A DNA stretch of 64,000 nucleotides from Hordeum vulgare subsp. vulgare (lineage: Eukaryota; Streptophyta; Magnoliopsida; Poales; Poaceae): positions 537,920,316-537,984,315 of the forward strand of contig NC_058519.1 in NCBI RefSeq assembly GCF_904849725.1, given 5' to 3'. Shown here in pieces: positions 32,495-43,836 of this stretch. The translations under genes and the position numbers were made by a program. Position 1 is the first letter of the stretch, and the number at the start of each line of letters is the position of its first letter. The notes below the pieces were generated by a model that saw nothing but the letters and a program-made list of their open reading frames with translations, made no database searches and had not been told where the DNA came from.

Positions 32495-32778
32495 AGCGAT
32501 CTAGATCTGCAGCAGAAACAAGCTCGAAACGAAAACAGAGGAAATCTGCGTGATACATAGGTCAGACCTTTCGGGAGAATATATAATGATTTTTTTCCAG
32601 ACCAGAAGGAGTACTCGCCACGAAAACAGAGTCCGGGAGGCGCACGAGGTGGCCACAAGCCACCCAGGCCCGACCAGGGGGTAGGTCGGGCCTAGCACGC
32701 TTGTCGCTTCCTCGTGCACTTTCCGGACTACTTTAATTTTTTCTATTTTTTCAAATATTCCAAAACGGAGGAAAATTG
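32495..32778 (-). promoter_or_regulatory. Internal promoter-like block of F
   Basis: On the minus strand the sequence order mirrors the LTR U3: a GTTTTGGAATATTTG-like block, then the hairpin with CCACAAGCC, then an AT-rich TATATA (32579-32584) about 85 bp before the aORF start. In the LTR the same order precedes transcription. Confidence 0.5.
32648..32708. promoter_or_regulatory. GC-rich hairpin 4 (internal, element F)
   Basis: The base GGCCACAAGCC faces GCTTGTCGC, with some decay. The upper stem AGGCCCGACC (32666-32675) is fully complementary to GGTCGGGCCT (32684-32693). Relative to hairpin 3, a G-C pair has become A-T on both sides. Confidence 0.85.
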
Positions 32779-34593
32779 CTACGGGAAAAGTTTTGGAGTC
32801 GGTTTACTTACCGAATCACATACCTCTTTGTTTTCGGAGTCTGAAACAGGCTGATAAATATCCCTTATGTACTCCTCCAGAGTTATGGTATTGATAATAT
32901 TGCTTTCAACATTTATGGGAGTACGTGAGATGTAATGCTTGATTCTCTGCCCATTTACAACTCTCGAACAATTACCTTCCATGTTGTTGATCTTGATAGC
33001 ACCGGAACGATATACTTCCTCAACAATATAGGGACATTCCCAATTAGAGAGAAGCTTGCCTGCAAAGAATCTTAAACGAGAACTATATAGCAAGACATAA
33101 TCACCTACATTGAACTCACGCTTTTGTATCCTCTTATCATGCCACCTCTTTACCTTTTCTTTGAGCAACTTGGCATTTTCATATGCCTGAGTTCTCCATT
33201 CATCAAGCGAGCTAATCTCAAATAACCTCTTCTCACCAGCAAGTTTGAAATCAAAGTTGAGCTCTTTGATTGCCCAATAAGCTTTATGCTCTAGCTCAAG
33301 AGGTAGATGATATGCTTTACCGTACACCGTTTTGTATGGAGACATGCCCATGGGATTCTTATAGGCAGTTCTATAAGCCCACAGTGCATCATCGAGCTTC
33401 TTAGACCAATTCTTTCTAGACCTGTTGACAGTCTTTTGCAGAATCGGTTTAATCTCTCTATTGCTTAGCTCTACTTGACCACTGGACTGAGGGTGATAGG
33501 GAGACACAATTCTATGGTTGACATCGTACTTAGCAAGCGTTTTACGGAAAGCACCATGAATGAAATGTGAACCACCGTGGTCATTAGATATCTAGGGAGT
33601 CCAAATCTAGGGAAGATAACTTCCTTAAGCATCCTGATAGAGGTGTTGTGATCAGCACTACTACTGGGGATAGCTTCTACCCACTTAGTGACATAATCAA
33701 CAGGAACTAGGATATGAGTATACCCGTTGGATTTTGGAAAAGGTCCCATATAATCAAAGCCCCAGATATCAAATGGTTCAATGACAAGTGAATAATTCAT
33801 AGGCATTTCCTGATGTTTACTAATATTACCTATTCGTTGACATTCGTCACAAGACAAGACAAACTTACGGGCATCCTTGAAGAGAGTGGGCCAATAGAAA
33901 CCTGATTGCAATACCTTGTGTGCAGTTCTATCTCCCGCATGGTGTCCTCCGTAGGCCTCGGAGTGACACTTCTGTAGGATCTGTCCCTGTTCATGTTCAG
34001 GTACACAACGTCTAATAACACCATCTACTCCTTCCTTATAAAGGTGAGGATCATCCCAAAAGTAATGTCTCAAGTCAAAGAAGAATTTCTTCTTTTGCTG
34101 GTACGTGAAACTAGGTGGTATATATTTGGGAACGATATAGTTTGCATAATCAGCATACCACGGTGCACTACGTGAAGCATTGATGACATTCAATTGCTCA
34201 CCGGGAAAGCTATCATCAATAGGTTGTGGGTCATCAAGAACGTTCTTCAACCTAGACAAGTTATGTGCTACGGGGTTATCAGCTCCCTTCGTGTCGACAA
34301 CGTGCAAATCAAACTCTTGTAGCAAGAGAACCCATCTGATAAGTCTAGGTTTAGCGTCCTTCTTCTCCATGAGGTACTTAATAGCAGCGTGATCAGTGTG
34401 AATAGTGACTTTGGAATCAACTATGTAAGACCTGAACTTTTCACATGCAAACACGACTGCTAAAAACTCCTTTTCCGTAGTAGCATAGTTTCTTTGGGCA
34501 CTGTCTAGAGTTTTACTAGCATAGTGAATAACACTCAACTTCTTATCAACTCTTTGCCCTAGAACAACACCACCAACGTAATCACTAGCATCA
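32779..34593 (-). pseudogene. Gypsy pol of F: RNase H and integrase
   Basis: The RNase H part (from 34593, Met at 34538) has [19 protein letters not shown] and [12 protein letters not shown]. The integrase has an HHCC finger ([14 protein letters not shown] and CDECQR, about 33950-33830), the first catalytic Asp in [10 protein letters not shown], and the Glu in [14 protein letters not shown] frameshift near 33585, by the second catalytic Asp, splits the frame into 33471-34538 and 32779-33507. The C-terminus carries a GPY/F-like module in which the Gly is Cys ([17 protein letters not shown]). Element G truncates the domain at its N-terminal side. Confidence 0.92.
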
Positions 34594-34870
34594 TGATACG
34601 TCCATTTTGCATCTTGTTTTCATGTTGATATTTATCGCTTCTTTGGCTGTTATTTCACTTCACGATACAATTCTTATGCCTTTTCTCTCTTATTTTTCAA
34701 GGTTTACATGAAGAGGGAGAATTCCGGCAACTGGGATTCTAGCCTGAAAGTGGAGCAAAGTTGAGATACCTATTCTGCGCAAGTCCAAACGCAGTATAAA
34801 CCAATGAGGATTTTTTTCCTGATTTATCAAAAATACTGGGCCGAAGAAGTGCCAGGGGGCACCAAGGGGT

Positions 34871-34928
34871 GCCCACAAGCCTGCACGGCGCGGCCACCCC
34901 CCAGGCCGCGCCATGAGGGCTTGTGGGC
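34871..34928. promoter_or_regulatory. GC-rich hairpin 5 (LTR of G)
   Basis: The base GCCCACAAGCC is fully complementary to GGCTTGTGGGC (34918-34928). The upper stem GGCGCGGCC (34887-34895) pairs with GGCCGCGCC (34904-34912) around a C-rich loop. Confidence 0.85.
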
Positions 34929-35473
34929 AGCCCACTGGCCCACTGGCCCCCTCTTTTTCTATATGAAGGGTTTCGTCCAGGAAAAAATTAGAGAGGAGCT
35001 TTTTCGTGGTTTCGCCGCCGCCACGAGGCGGAACTTGAGCAGAACCAATCTAGAGCTCTGGCAGGACGATCATGCCGGGGAAACTTCCCTCCCGGAGGGG
35101 GAAATCGTCGCCATCGTCTTTACCAACACTCCTCTCATCGGAGGGGACTCGTCACCATCAACATCTTCATCAGCACCATCTCAGCTCCAAACCCTAGTTC
35201 ATCACTTGTAACCAATCTCCATCTCGCGACCCCGATTGGTACTTGTAAGGCTGCTAGTTGTGTTGATTACTCTTTGTAGTTGATGCTAGTAGGATTATTT
35301 GGTGGAAGAGTTTATGTTCAGATCCTTGATGCTACTCATTACCTCTCTGGTCATGAATATGATTATGCTTTGTGAGTAGTTACTTTTGTTCCTGAGGACA
35401 TGGGATAAGTCATGCTAATAGTAGTCATGTGAATTTGGTATTCGTTCGGTAATTTGATATGTTGTATGTTGTT

Positions 35474-35539
35474 TTTCCTCTAGTGGTGTTATGTGAACGT
35501 CGACTACATAACACTTCACCATTATTTGGGCCTAGAGGA
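35474..35539 (+). ncRNA. GTCGAC-loop hairpin in leader of G
   Basis: Outer stem TTCCTCTAG (35474-35482)/CTAGAGGAA (35531-35539); inner stem GTGTTATGT (35485-35493)/ACATAACAC (35505-35513); loop palindrome GTCGAC (35498-35503). Same structure as in F. Confidence 0.5.
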
Positions 35540-36095
35540 AGGCATTGGGAAGTAGTAAGTAGATGATGGGTTGCTAGAGTGACAGAAGCTTAAACCCTAG
35601 TTTATGCGTTGCTTCATAAGGGGCTGATTTGGATCCACTAGTTTAATGCTATGGTTAGACTTTGTCTTAATTCTTCTTTCGTAGTTGCGGATGGTTGCGA
35701 GAGGGGTTACTCATAAGTGGGATGCTTGTCCAAGTAAGGGCAGTACCCAAGCACCGGTCCACCCACATATCAAACTATCAAAGTAACGAACGCGAATCAT
35801 ATGAACATGATGAAACTAGCATGACAGAAATTCCCGTGTGTCCTCGGGAGCATTTTTCCTCCTATAAGACTTTGTCCAGGCTTGTCCCTTGCTACAAAAG
35901 GGATTGGGCCACCTTGCTGCACCGTTGCTGCTTTTTTTACTTGTTGCTTGCTACGAATCATCTCACCACACAATCACTTGTTCCTGACAATTTCAGTGCT
36001 TGCAGATATTTCCTTGCTGAAAACCACTTGTCAGATCCTTATGCTCCTCGTTGGGTTCGACACCCTTACTTATCAAAAGGACTACGATTGATCCC

Positions 36096-36202
36096 TGCTG
36101 CGGCAACAAAAGTCCTTCCTTGGCACTAGGAATTCTTCTTGTTACTTCTCTGGTTTACGTTGATTTTTTCCTTGAAGAGGAAAGGGTGATGCAGCACAGG
36201 AG
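36096..36202 (-). repeat. 3' LTR of H, terminal 107 bp
   Basis: Starts TGCTGCGGCAAC in plus coordinates and contains gaagaggaaagggtgatg, which continues in register at 53504 after removal of element I. The last five bases, AGGAG (36198-36202), are one TSD copy of I. Confidence 0.85.
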
Positions 36203-37398
36203 TGCTGCTCGCTACGCCTATAGGGATTTCCTTGGCAAGTATGCAAAGGATTCCCCCGCGGCCTTAGAGCCTTGCGTTGGTGTTCCCTTGAAGAGGAAAG
36301 GGTGATGTAGCACAGCGGCGGTAAGTATTTCCTTCAGTTTGAGAACCAAGGTATCAATCCAGTAGGAGAACCGCGCCAAGTCACAAGTACCTGCACAAAC
36401 ACAAAGAGCTTGCACCCAACACTATGAAGGGGTTGTCAATCCCTTATAGATTGTTTGCAAAGTGAGAACTGAAAGTCAAAAGTAAACAAAGCAAAGTAAA
36501 AGTAAAAGCGGAGATGATAATTGTGAGTAGACCCGGGGGCCGTAGTGTTCACTAGTGGCTTCTCTCATGAAAGCAAGTAGACGGTGGGTGAACGAATTAC
36601 TGTCGAGCAATTGATAGAACCGCTCAAAGTCATGACGTTATCATTGGCAATGATCATACATATAGGCATCACGTCCAAAACAAGTAGACCGATACTTTCT
36701 GCATCTACTACTATTACTCCACACGTCGACCGCTATCCAGCATGGATCTAGTGTATTGAGTTCATAAGAACAGAGTAACGCCTTAAGCAAGATGACATGA
36801 TGTAGATGGACAATCACAAATCTACGATGAAAGCCCATCTTGTTACCCTTGATGGCAACAACACGGTGCGTGCCTTGCTGCCCCTTCTATCTGTGGGAAA
36901 GGTCACCGCATGGTATGAACCCAAAACCAAACACTTCTCCCATTGCAAGAATCATAGATCAAGTTGGCCAAATAAAACCCAAGACTCGGAGAGACTTACA
37001 AGGATATCAAATCATGCATATAAGAAATCAGCAAAGACTCAAATATAATTCATAGATAATCTGATCACAAATCCACAATTCATCGGATCTCGACAAACAC
37101 ACCGCCAAAGAGGATTACATCGGATAGATCTCCATGAAGATCATGGAGAACTTTGTATTGAAGATCCAAGAGAGAGAAGAAGCCATATAACTACTAACTA
37201 CGGACCCGTAGGTCTGAAGTAGACTACTCACGAGTCATTGGAGAGGCAATGATGTTGATGTAGAAGTCCTCTAGCTCCAAAGTCCCCTCCGGCAGGGCAC
37301 CGGTATGGGTCTCCAGATGAGATCTCGCGGAAACGGAAGCTTGCGGCGGCGAAAAAGTGGTTTCGTGGACACCCTTATTATTTCTGGGATTTTAGGGA

Positions 37399-37408
37399 AT
37401 ATATAGGC
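37399..37408 (-). promoter_or_regulatory. TATA box in 3' LTR of I
   Basis: CCTATATATT on the minus strand, about 30 bp downstream of hairpin 7. The 5' LTR has the same box near 53138. Confidence 0.6.
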
Positions 37409-37435
37409 CAAAGAGCTAGGGCAGGGGAGCTCCAC

Positions 37436-37494
37436 GGGGGCCACAAGCCTGGTAGCCGCGGGCCCCCTGGCGGCGGCTACAGGGCTTGTGGGCC
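37436..37494. promoter_or_regulatory. GC-rich hairpin 7 (3' LTR of I)
   Basis: The base GGCCACAAGCC faces GGCTTGTGGGCC. The upper stem GTAGCCG (37452-37458) is fully complementary to CGGCTAC (37474-37480). Confidence 0.8.
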
Positions 37495-37761
37495 CCCTGT
37501 GGGCCTCCTGCCTTGGCCCTCAAGTCCCCCGATCTTCTTCTGTTGTGGAAAAAATCATTTCGGGGATTTTATTCCGTTTGGACTCCGTTCCAAAATCAGA
37601 TCTGAAAAGAGTCAAAAACACAGAAAAAACAGGGACTCGCACTTGGCACTGAATTAATAAGTTAGTCCCAAAAAAGATATAAAAGGTACATAAAACATCC
37701 AAAGCTGACAAGATAACAGCATGAAACCATCAAAAATTATAGATACGTTTGAGACGTATCA

Positions 37762-40447
37762 AGCATCCCCAAGCTTAACTCCTGCTCGTCCTCGAGTAGG
37801 GAAGTGATAAAGAATGAATTTTTGATGCTTTCATGCTACCTAGCATAGATGTCCTTTGTAACTCCTTTTATGTGACATGAATGTTCAGATCCGTTAGATT
37901 CAAAACAATAGTTTGCTATTGACGTGGAGACAATAATACTTCAAGCAAACTAGCAAGGTAATTATGAACTTTCAAAATATCAAGGCCAAAAGAAAGTTAT
38001 CCCTACAAAATCATATAGTCTGGCTATGCTCTATCATCCTTGCACAATGAATTTAAATCATGCACAACCTCGGTATTGGCCAAGTAATTGTTTTCACACC
38101 TTTACTTTCTCAAACTTTTTCAACTCTCACGCAATACATGAGCGTGAGCCATGGTTTTAGCACTATAAGTGGAATGGAGTGTGGTGGAGGTTGCAAGGCA
38201 AATAAGGAGAAGATGGTCACATTGACTAGGCATATCAATGAGCTATCGAGATGCTCATCAATAGATATCAATGTGAATGAGTAGGGATTGCCATACAAAT
38301 GATGCACTAGAGCTAAGAGTATGTGAAAGCTCTTAAAGAAAACTGGTGGGTGTGCATCCAACTTGCTTGCTCACGAAGACCTAAGGCAATTTTGAGGAAG
38401 CCCGTCATTGGAATATACAAGCCAAGTTATATAATGAAAATTTCCCACTAGCTATATGGTGGTGAAAAAACGAGAGACTCTCAATCATGAAGATCATGGT
38501 GCTTAATAAGCACAAGTGTGGAAAGATAGTAGCATTGTCCCTTCTCTCTTTTTCTCTCATTTTTTGGTGGGCTCTTTGGCCTCTTATATATATATATATT
38601 ATTTTTGTGGGCATCTTTGGCCTCTTTTATTTCCTCACATGGGACAATGCTCTATCAATGATGATCATCACATTTACAACTCAAAACTTAGAGCAATGAT
38701 GACTCTATATGGAATGCCTTCGGTAGTGTATCATGACAATGATCTAGCATGGCATAGACATTAATGGAAACATCATGCTAGCTATCTTACGATCATGCAA
38801 TGGCAATGTAGAAGTGGTGGCACATGTCATGGTGGTAGTTGCATGGCAATATATCTCGGAATGACTTTGAAAAAGCCATAGTAGGTAGGTATGGTGGCTG
38901 TTTTGAGGGAGGCTAATGGTGGGTTTTGTGCACCGGCGAAAATTGCACGACACTAAAGAAGATAGTGATGGTGGAAGGTGAAAGTGCAACTAAACCATGG
39001 ACTCAACATTAGTCATGAAGAACTAATATACTTGCTGCAAAAGTTTTATTAGTAATCGAAACAAAGCATTCAACGCATACTCCTAGGGGAAGGGTTGGTA
39101 GGTATAAACCATCGTGAGATCCCGACCGCCACGCAAAGGATGACAATCAATAGACTAATCATGCTCAGATTTCATCACATAGTGGTTCACCATACGTGCA
39201 TGCTACGGGAATCACTAACTTCAACACAAGTATTTCTAAATCCACAACACCTTACTAGCATAACTTCAATATTACCACAACCACAACTCAAAACTAATTG
39301 AGATGAATCAAACTTCTCTAACTACTCAATGCACATGAAGGTGGAAGTTTTCATGTCCCTTTGGATAACTACCCCTTTTGAGACTACTTTCATAGCATAG
39401 ACCAACTACCAAGCCACGCACTGCCATGCTCCAAAAGATAGAAGTGAAACACAAAGAGCAAAATCAACTAGCTCAAAAGATATAAGTGAAACACATGTGA
39501 GCTGAATTGCCTAACCAAAGGATATAAGTGAAGCTCGACAAAATCACGGTGAGTGCATGTCTCTCTCTCTAGGTGTTAAGCAAGGAAGATTGTGACACAA
39601 CAAAAATAAAAGAATCTTACGATACAAGACGCTCCAAGAAAAACACATAACATGTGGTGAATAAAAATGTAGCCCAAGGTAACGTTACAAATGGATTGAA
39701 GACGAAAGAGGGGATGCCTTCCCAGGGAATCCCCAAGCTTAGGCTTTTTCGGCATCCTTGAATCAACTTGGGGTGCCTTGGGCATCCTCAATCTTGAGCT
39801 CTTTCCACTCTTTATCTCTTTGTCCATAAGAACTTCACCCAAAACTTGAAAACTTCACAACACGAAACTTAAACAGAAACTCGTGATATCATTAGTATAA
39901 GAAAGCAAATCACCACTTCCTTAGGTACTGTAGCAAACTTAAATTCTACTTATGGTGATGTTGGGTTACTGTATTTTCAATCTTCCATGGCTAATACCCC
40001 CCGGTACTATCCATAGTTTCATCAAAATAAGCAACCAACTCAACAAAAACATAATCTGTTAACAGCAGACAAGTATGTAGCAATCTGTATACTTCGTATA
40101 CTTGTGGTACTTTAAAAATTCTGAAAAATTACGACAGTCTGAATAATTTGCGTAGCAATCATCAGCAAAAAGAATCAACTCAAAATTTCTCACAGAAAAA
40201 ATGAAAATTCTTTTCGTGAGCATAAAGTTTCTGTCTTTTCTAGCATGATCAAACGATCATCCCCAAGACTAATCATAACGGTTTCACTTGGCACAAACGC
40301 AAAAGAAACACAAAAAACACAATCACAAATGAATTATCAAAGTGTGGACGCAACAAAATAGAAATAAAACGATAAATTCATTGGGTTGCCTCCCAACAAG
40401 CGCTATTGTTTAACGCCCTTAGCTAGGCATTGATAATTCAATGATGC
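37762..40447 (-). other. 3' non-coding module and polypurine tract of I
   Basis: The polypurine tract is AAGCTTGGGGATGC (minus strand, 37763-37776). About 2.7 kb follows with no gene, homologous along its length to 54956-57659 in H. A further AAGCTTGGGGAT lies at 39729-39740. The module ends at a shared block containing GTTGGGAGGCAACCCAATG (minus strand, about 40379-40430). A short TA run lies at 38587-38605. Confidence 0.75.
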
Positions 40448-41197
40448 TCACACAAAAGACAAGAATTGAAGCACAACGAGAGCATCATAAAGCATGTGAA
40501 AATCACATCTAAGTCTAACATACTTCATCTGCATAGGCATTTTATAGGAAAACAGATTGTCAACACAACCAATAGTCACCATATGCAAGGAAGAAGAAAG
40601 AGACAAGAGCAATCTCAACATAATGAGAGGTGATTTAGTGATATGAAAGTTTCTACCACCATATTTTCCTCTCTCGTAATGATTACATGTGGGATCATAT
40701 TCGAATTCAACTATATAACTATCACATAGGATATTCTTTTCATGATCCACAAGTATGCAAAGTTGACGCTCTTCAAAAATAGTGGGATTATCATCAACTA
40801 AAGTCATGACTTCTCCAAACCCACTTTCAAAATTATTGCAAATATCATATTCATCATGAGGCTTAAATTTTTTTTCAAGATTATAAGAAAAATCATCGCC
40901 CCACTCATGATCATTGCAACAGGTAGTGGACATAGCAAAACTAGCATCCCCAAGCTTAGGGTTTTGCATATTTTTAGCATGATTGTCACTAGTAGAATTT
41001 ATAGTGAAACCATTGCAATCATGCTTTTCATCCAAGGAGCCCTCGTGAAGCACTTCATGAATTGCTTCCTCACAATTTTCAGATTCACGCATCTCAAGCA
41101 AAACTCCATAAAGATAGTCAAGTGCACTCAACTCACTAGCAATGGGATCAACATAATTGGATCTCTTAAAGAGATTAGCAAGTGGATGAGGATCCAT
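40448..41197 (-). CDS. ORF of element I (249 aa, unrecognised)
   Basis: A complete frame starting MDPHPLANLFKRSNYVDPIA, the first long ORF 240 bp after the PBS. It is acidic and rich in Asp/Glu/His/Asn, with paired cysteines (STTCCNDHEW, NHYERGKYGG) but no zinc-knuckle spacing. The C-terminal 60 residues are hydrophobic (LIMLRLLLSLSSSLHMV). I recognise no gag, protease or polymerase motif. It occupies the place of gag, yet differs from the ORF found in H at the equivalent place. An embedded AAGCTTGGGGATGC (40944-40957) lies within the coding sequence. Confidence 0.5.
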   Translation of the reverse strand: MDPHPLANLFKRSNYVDPIASELSALDYLYGVLLEMRESENCEEAIHEVLHEGSLDEKHDCNGFTINSTSDNHAKNMQNPKLGDASFAMSTTCCNDHEWGDDFSYNLEKKFKPHDEYDICNNFESGFGEVMTLVDDNPTIFEERQLCILVDHEKNILCDSYIVEFEYDPTCNHYERGKYGGRNFHITKSPLIMLRLLLSLSSSLHMVTIGCVDNLFSYKMPMQMKYVRLRCDFHMLYDALVVLQFLSFV

Positions 41198-41438
41198 ATC
41201 ACTAGATTTTCAGCAAGCGAAGATGCAAGCATATTGAAGGCACATGGCACACAAGCGAACAGAAAGAAAGCGAGAGAAAGGGGCGAACGAAAAGGCGAAC
41301 AAAAAAGGCAACCGAAAAAGGCAAGTGAAAACGGCAAATGTGAAGTGGGGGAGGGGAAAACGAGAGGCAACTGGCAAAAAAGGTAAATGCAAGAGATGAG
41401 TTTGTGACACTTACTTAGATAGATCTTGACTTGATCTC

Positions 41439-41456
41439 TCCCCAGCAACGGCACCA
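41439..41456 (-). other. PBS of element I (Asp tRNA type)
   Basis: TGGTGCCGTTGCTGGGGA on the minus strand, 10 bases from the LTR end at 41467. Confidence 0.85.
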
Positions 41457-41466
41457 GAAATCCTTC

Positions 41467-41480
41467 TGCTGCTGGCTACG
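41467..41480 (-). repeat. 5' LTR of I, terminal 14 bp
   Basis: TGCTGCTGGCTACG matches the left end of the 3' LTR (36203, TGCTGCTCGCTACG) with one difference. Element J follows at 41481, and the LTR continues at 51953. Confidence 0.85.
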
Positions 41481-43836
41481 TGTCACGCCCAAGATGCGAC
41501 CCTATCCTCAATTTGGCACGAGGGCCTCGTCAGGGATAGAAGCGCATCTCCTCGTGTCGCAAGAATGGATATCGTTACAAGTACATATACTGAAAAGAAG
41601 AGATACATAGAATTGGCTTACACTCGCCACAAGCTACATCAGAGTCAGATCAGTACATTACATATTCATCAAGAGTAAGAGCAGGGTCCGACTACAGACG
41701 AAAACAAACGACAAAAGAAGAACGACGTCCATCCTTGCTATCCCAGGCTACCGGCCTGGAACCCATCCTAGATCGATGAAGAAGAAGAAGAAGAAGCAAA
41801 TCCAAATGAACAATCAACGCGCTCGCGTCAAGTAGCCTCTACATGTACCTGCAACTGGTGTTGTAGTATTCTGTGAGCCACAGGGGACTCAGCAATCTCA
41901 TTTCCAAAGGTATCAAGACTAGCAAAGCTTAATGGGTGAGGTAAGGTTAAGTGGTGAGGTTGCAGCAGCGGCTAAGCATATATTTGGTGGCTAAACTTAC
42001 GAGTACAAGAAATAAAAGGGGGAGGATCTACGCATAACGGACGTGAACTACTGATGATCAAATGAATGATCCTGATCACCTACCTACGTCAGACATAACC
42101 CCACCGTGTCCTCAATCGGAGAAAGAACTCACGAAAGAGACAGTCACGGTTACGCACACAGTTGGCAAGTTTTATTTAAGTTAACTTCAAGTTATCTAGA
42201 ACCAGTGTTAAACAAAGTTTCCACGTTGCCACATAACCGCGGGCACGTCTTTCCGAAAAGATTTAACCCTGCAGGGGTGCTCCAACTAGTCCATCACAAA
42301 TTACCACAAGCCGCATAGAAATCCTCAATCATTTAGCTCGCGATCTCGTCGGATTCCCTAGTGGAAAACCTCAGCTCTGAGATTACCCAAAGCATCACCG
42401 GAATCCCGATGCACAAGATATCTCCTCAAAGGTAAAATTAATCCAGCAAGGCCGCCCGACGTGTCGACGAACCCGATAGGAGCCGTGTATCTCGTTCTCA
42501 GGACACGACGGATGGAAATGCCTATAGGTGCCAAACCTCGAGTTGCCCCGTGGTGGCCCCGCAGTCTGTCCTTTTTGGACCAACACTCATGAGGAGCACT
42601 GGCCCGGGGGTTGATTAAATTATCCTCGGGGTCCGGAATGTCCCTATGCAATTTTTATTAGGTGATTAGGCAAATGTAGTACCAAAGTTGGGCCTTGCCA
42701 GACCAGATTTAATCTAAAACGAATTATCATGGGGGTCCCCATAACAACCCCGATCGTGTTAGGAGCGCTCATTTATGGAACATAACACCGGTAACTGAAA
42801 CTAAGGGGGGAAAGGTGGAACAAAACACCAGGCTAGAAAGGCCGAGCCTTCTACCTTTTACCAAGTATATAGGTGCATTAAATTAAATAGCATTTAATAG
42901 GGTGATATAACAAGGAATCCATGTTATCACATGGAAGCAACTTTCACATGGAAGCGCCATGGGAGGTTCTTCGGCTCGGGACGCGATGAGGCGGTGCAGA
43001 GCGGCTCCGGCGGCGGCTAGGGCGGCGGCTAGGGCTGCATGGAGGGATGGCGCAGGGCCGAGGGAGGGCGCAGAGGCGGCGGCAGCAACTCGGGAGGAGC
43101 GGGGCACTGGTTGGCTCAGGAGGAGCTCGCCAGATGGGCTTCGCGAGCCTGACCCGGGCTCGGGCGGGCCCGGCGGCTGGAGGTGGGAGGAGAGTGCATG
43201 GAGAGGTGGGGCTGGCGGCTGGGCACGGATCCCTAGGCGCTAGGGTTTGCCTAAAATGGCAGGGAGGGCAGCCATTTATAGGAAGGGGCTAGGTTAGAGG
43301 GTTTCTGGCGGTTTTTCGACCCACCGATCGCGATCGTGCGGTCCGATCGGAGAGGCGGGTTAGGGTTAGCTGTGTAGAGTGGTTTACCGGAGACGAGAGG
43401 GAAAACGGGCGGCACGGCAACGCAATTTGAAACACCGACAAACGTCCGACGGTAGACCGAATACGGTGCCGCTACGGTCGATCGTTCGGGTACCAGACGG
43501 TCTCCGATCGCGACGAAATTCGACACGCGGCCTGGCTATAACTAATTACGACCGCATGCCAAGTTTCATCCTGATCAGAGAACGTTTTAAACGCACTTTT
43601 AAAACAGGGTTTGGCGATGCCACAGGCGCGTGCGTGTGCGGTCGGGCTCAGAACGGACAACGACAAGAACCGACAACTAACGACGGATGCAAGTTTGAAA
43701 ACTGGCGGCAACGGAGATGCCGATGCAAAGCAGATGATGCGCATGATGCGATGATGATGTGACAAAAGAAAATAGACACACAACGAAAACGGAATAAAGG
43801 GGGAATCTTCTGGAACGTCGGCATCGGGCTATCACA
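41481..43836 (-). repeat. 3' LTR of J, internally deleted
   Basis: Collinear with the 5' LTR, but 2,503 bp (equivalent to 48560-51062) are missing and replaced by 12 bp (42942-42953). It begins TGTCACGCCCAAGATGCGAC and ends GGGCTATCACA. A (GAA)n run lies at 41781-41797. The Ala/Arg/Gly-rich ORFs at 42959-43292 are products of GC-rich LTR sequence. Confidence 0.92.

Larger units (their letters stand above)
28914..34593 (-). mobile_element. Element F: Athila-clade Gypsy element (WHAM-like), 5' part cut off by G
   Basis: The minus-strand order, from the cut end: RNase H and integrase (34538-32779), a GC-rich intergenic block (32495-32778), an aORF (32494-31973), a 1.5-kb 3' untranslated region with a polypurine tract at 30436-30449, and the 3' LTR (28914-30435). 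The part encoding gag, protease and most of reverse transcriptase, plus the 5' LTR, should lie to the right of the nest and outside the window. The left flank is tggtg (28909-28913), the presumed TSD copy. Confidence 0.88.
34594..36095 (+). repeat. Element G: plus-strand LTR of the F/K family, 3' end cut by H
   Basis: Starts TGATACGTCCATTTTGCATC and follows the LTRs of F and K to TTGATCCC at 36095, missing only the last roughly 20 bp. The left flank catca (34589-34593) is the presumed TSD copy. It has hairpin 5, the TATA-like CTATATGAA (34959-34967) and the GTCGAC-loop hairpin (35474-35539). It may be the 5' LTR of a full element or a solo LTR; the remainder is outside the window. Confidence 0.9.
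36203..37761 (-). repeat. 3' LTR of element I
   Basis: 1,559 bp. On the minus strand it starts TGATACGTCTCAAACG and ends CGAGCAGCA. TATATA is at 37399-37408, with hairpin 7 beside it. A perfect small stem TCTCCATG/CATGGAGA (about 37128-37150) is also present in the 5' LTR and in H. Confidence 0.92.

Noticed and set aside
42883..43292. Ala/Arg/Gly-rich ORFs
   Set aside because: They lie in the GC-rich part of the J LTR, recur at 51070-51420 in the other LTR, and shift frame between the copies.
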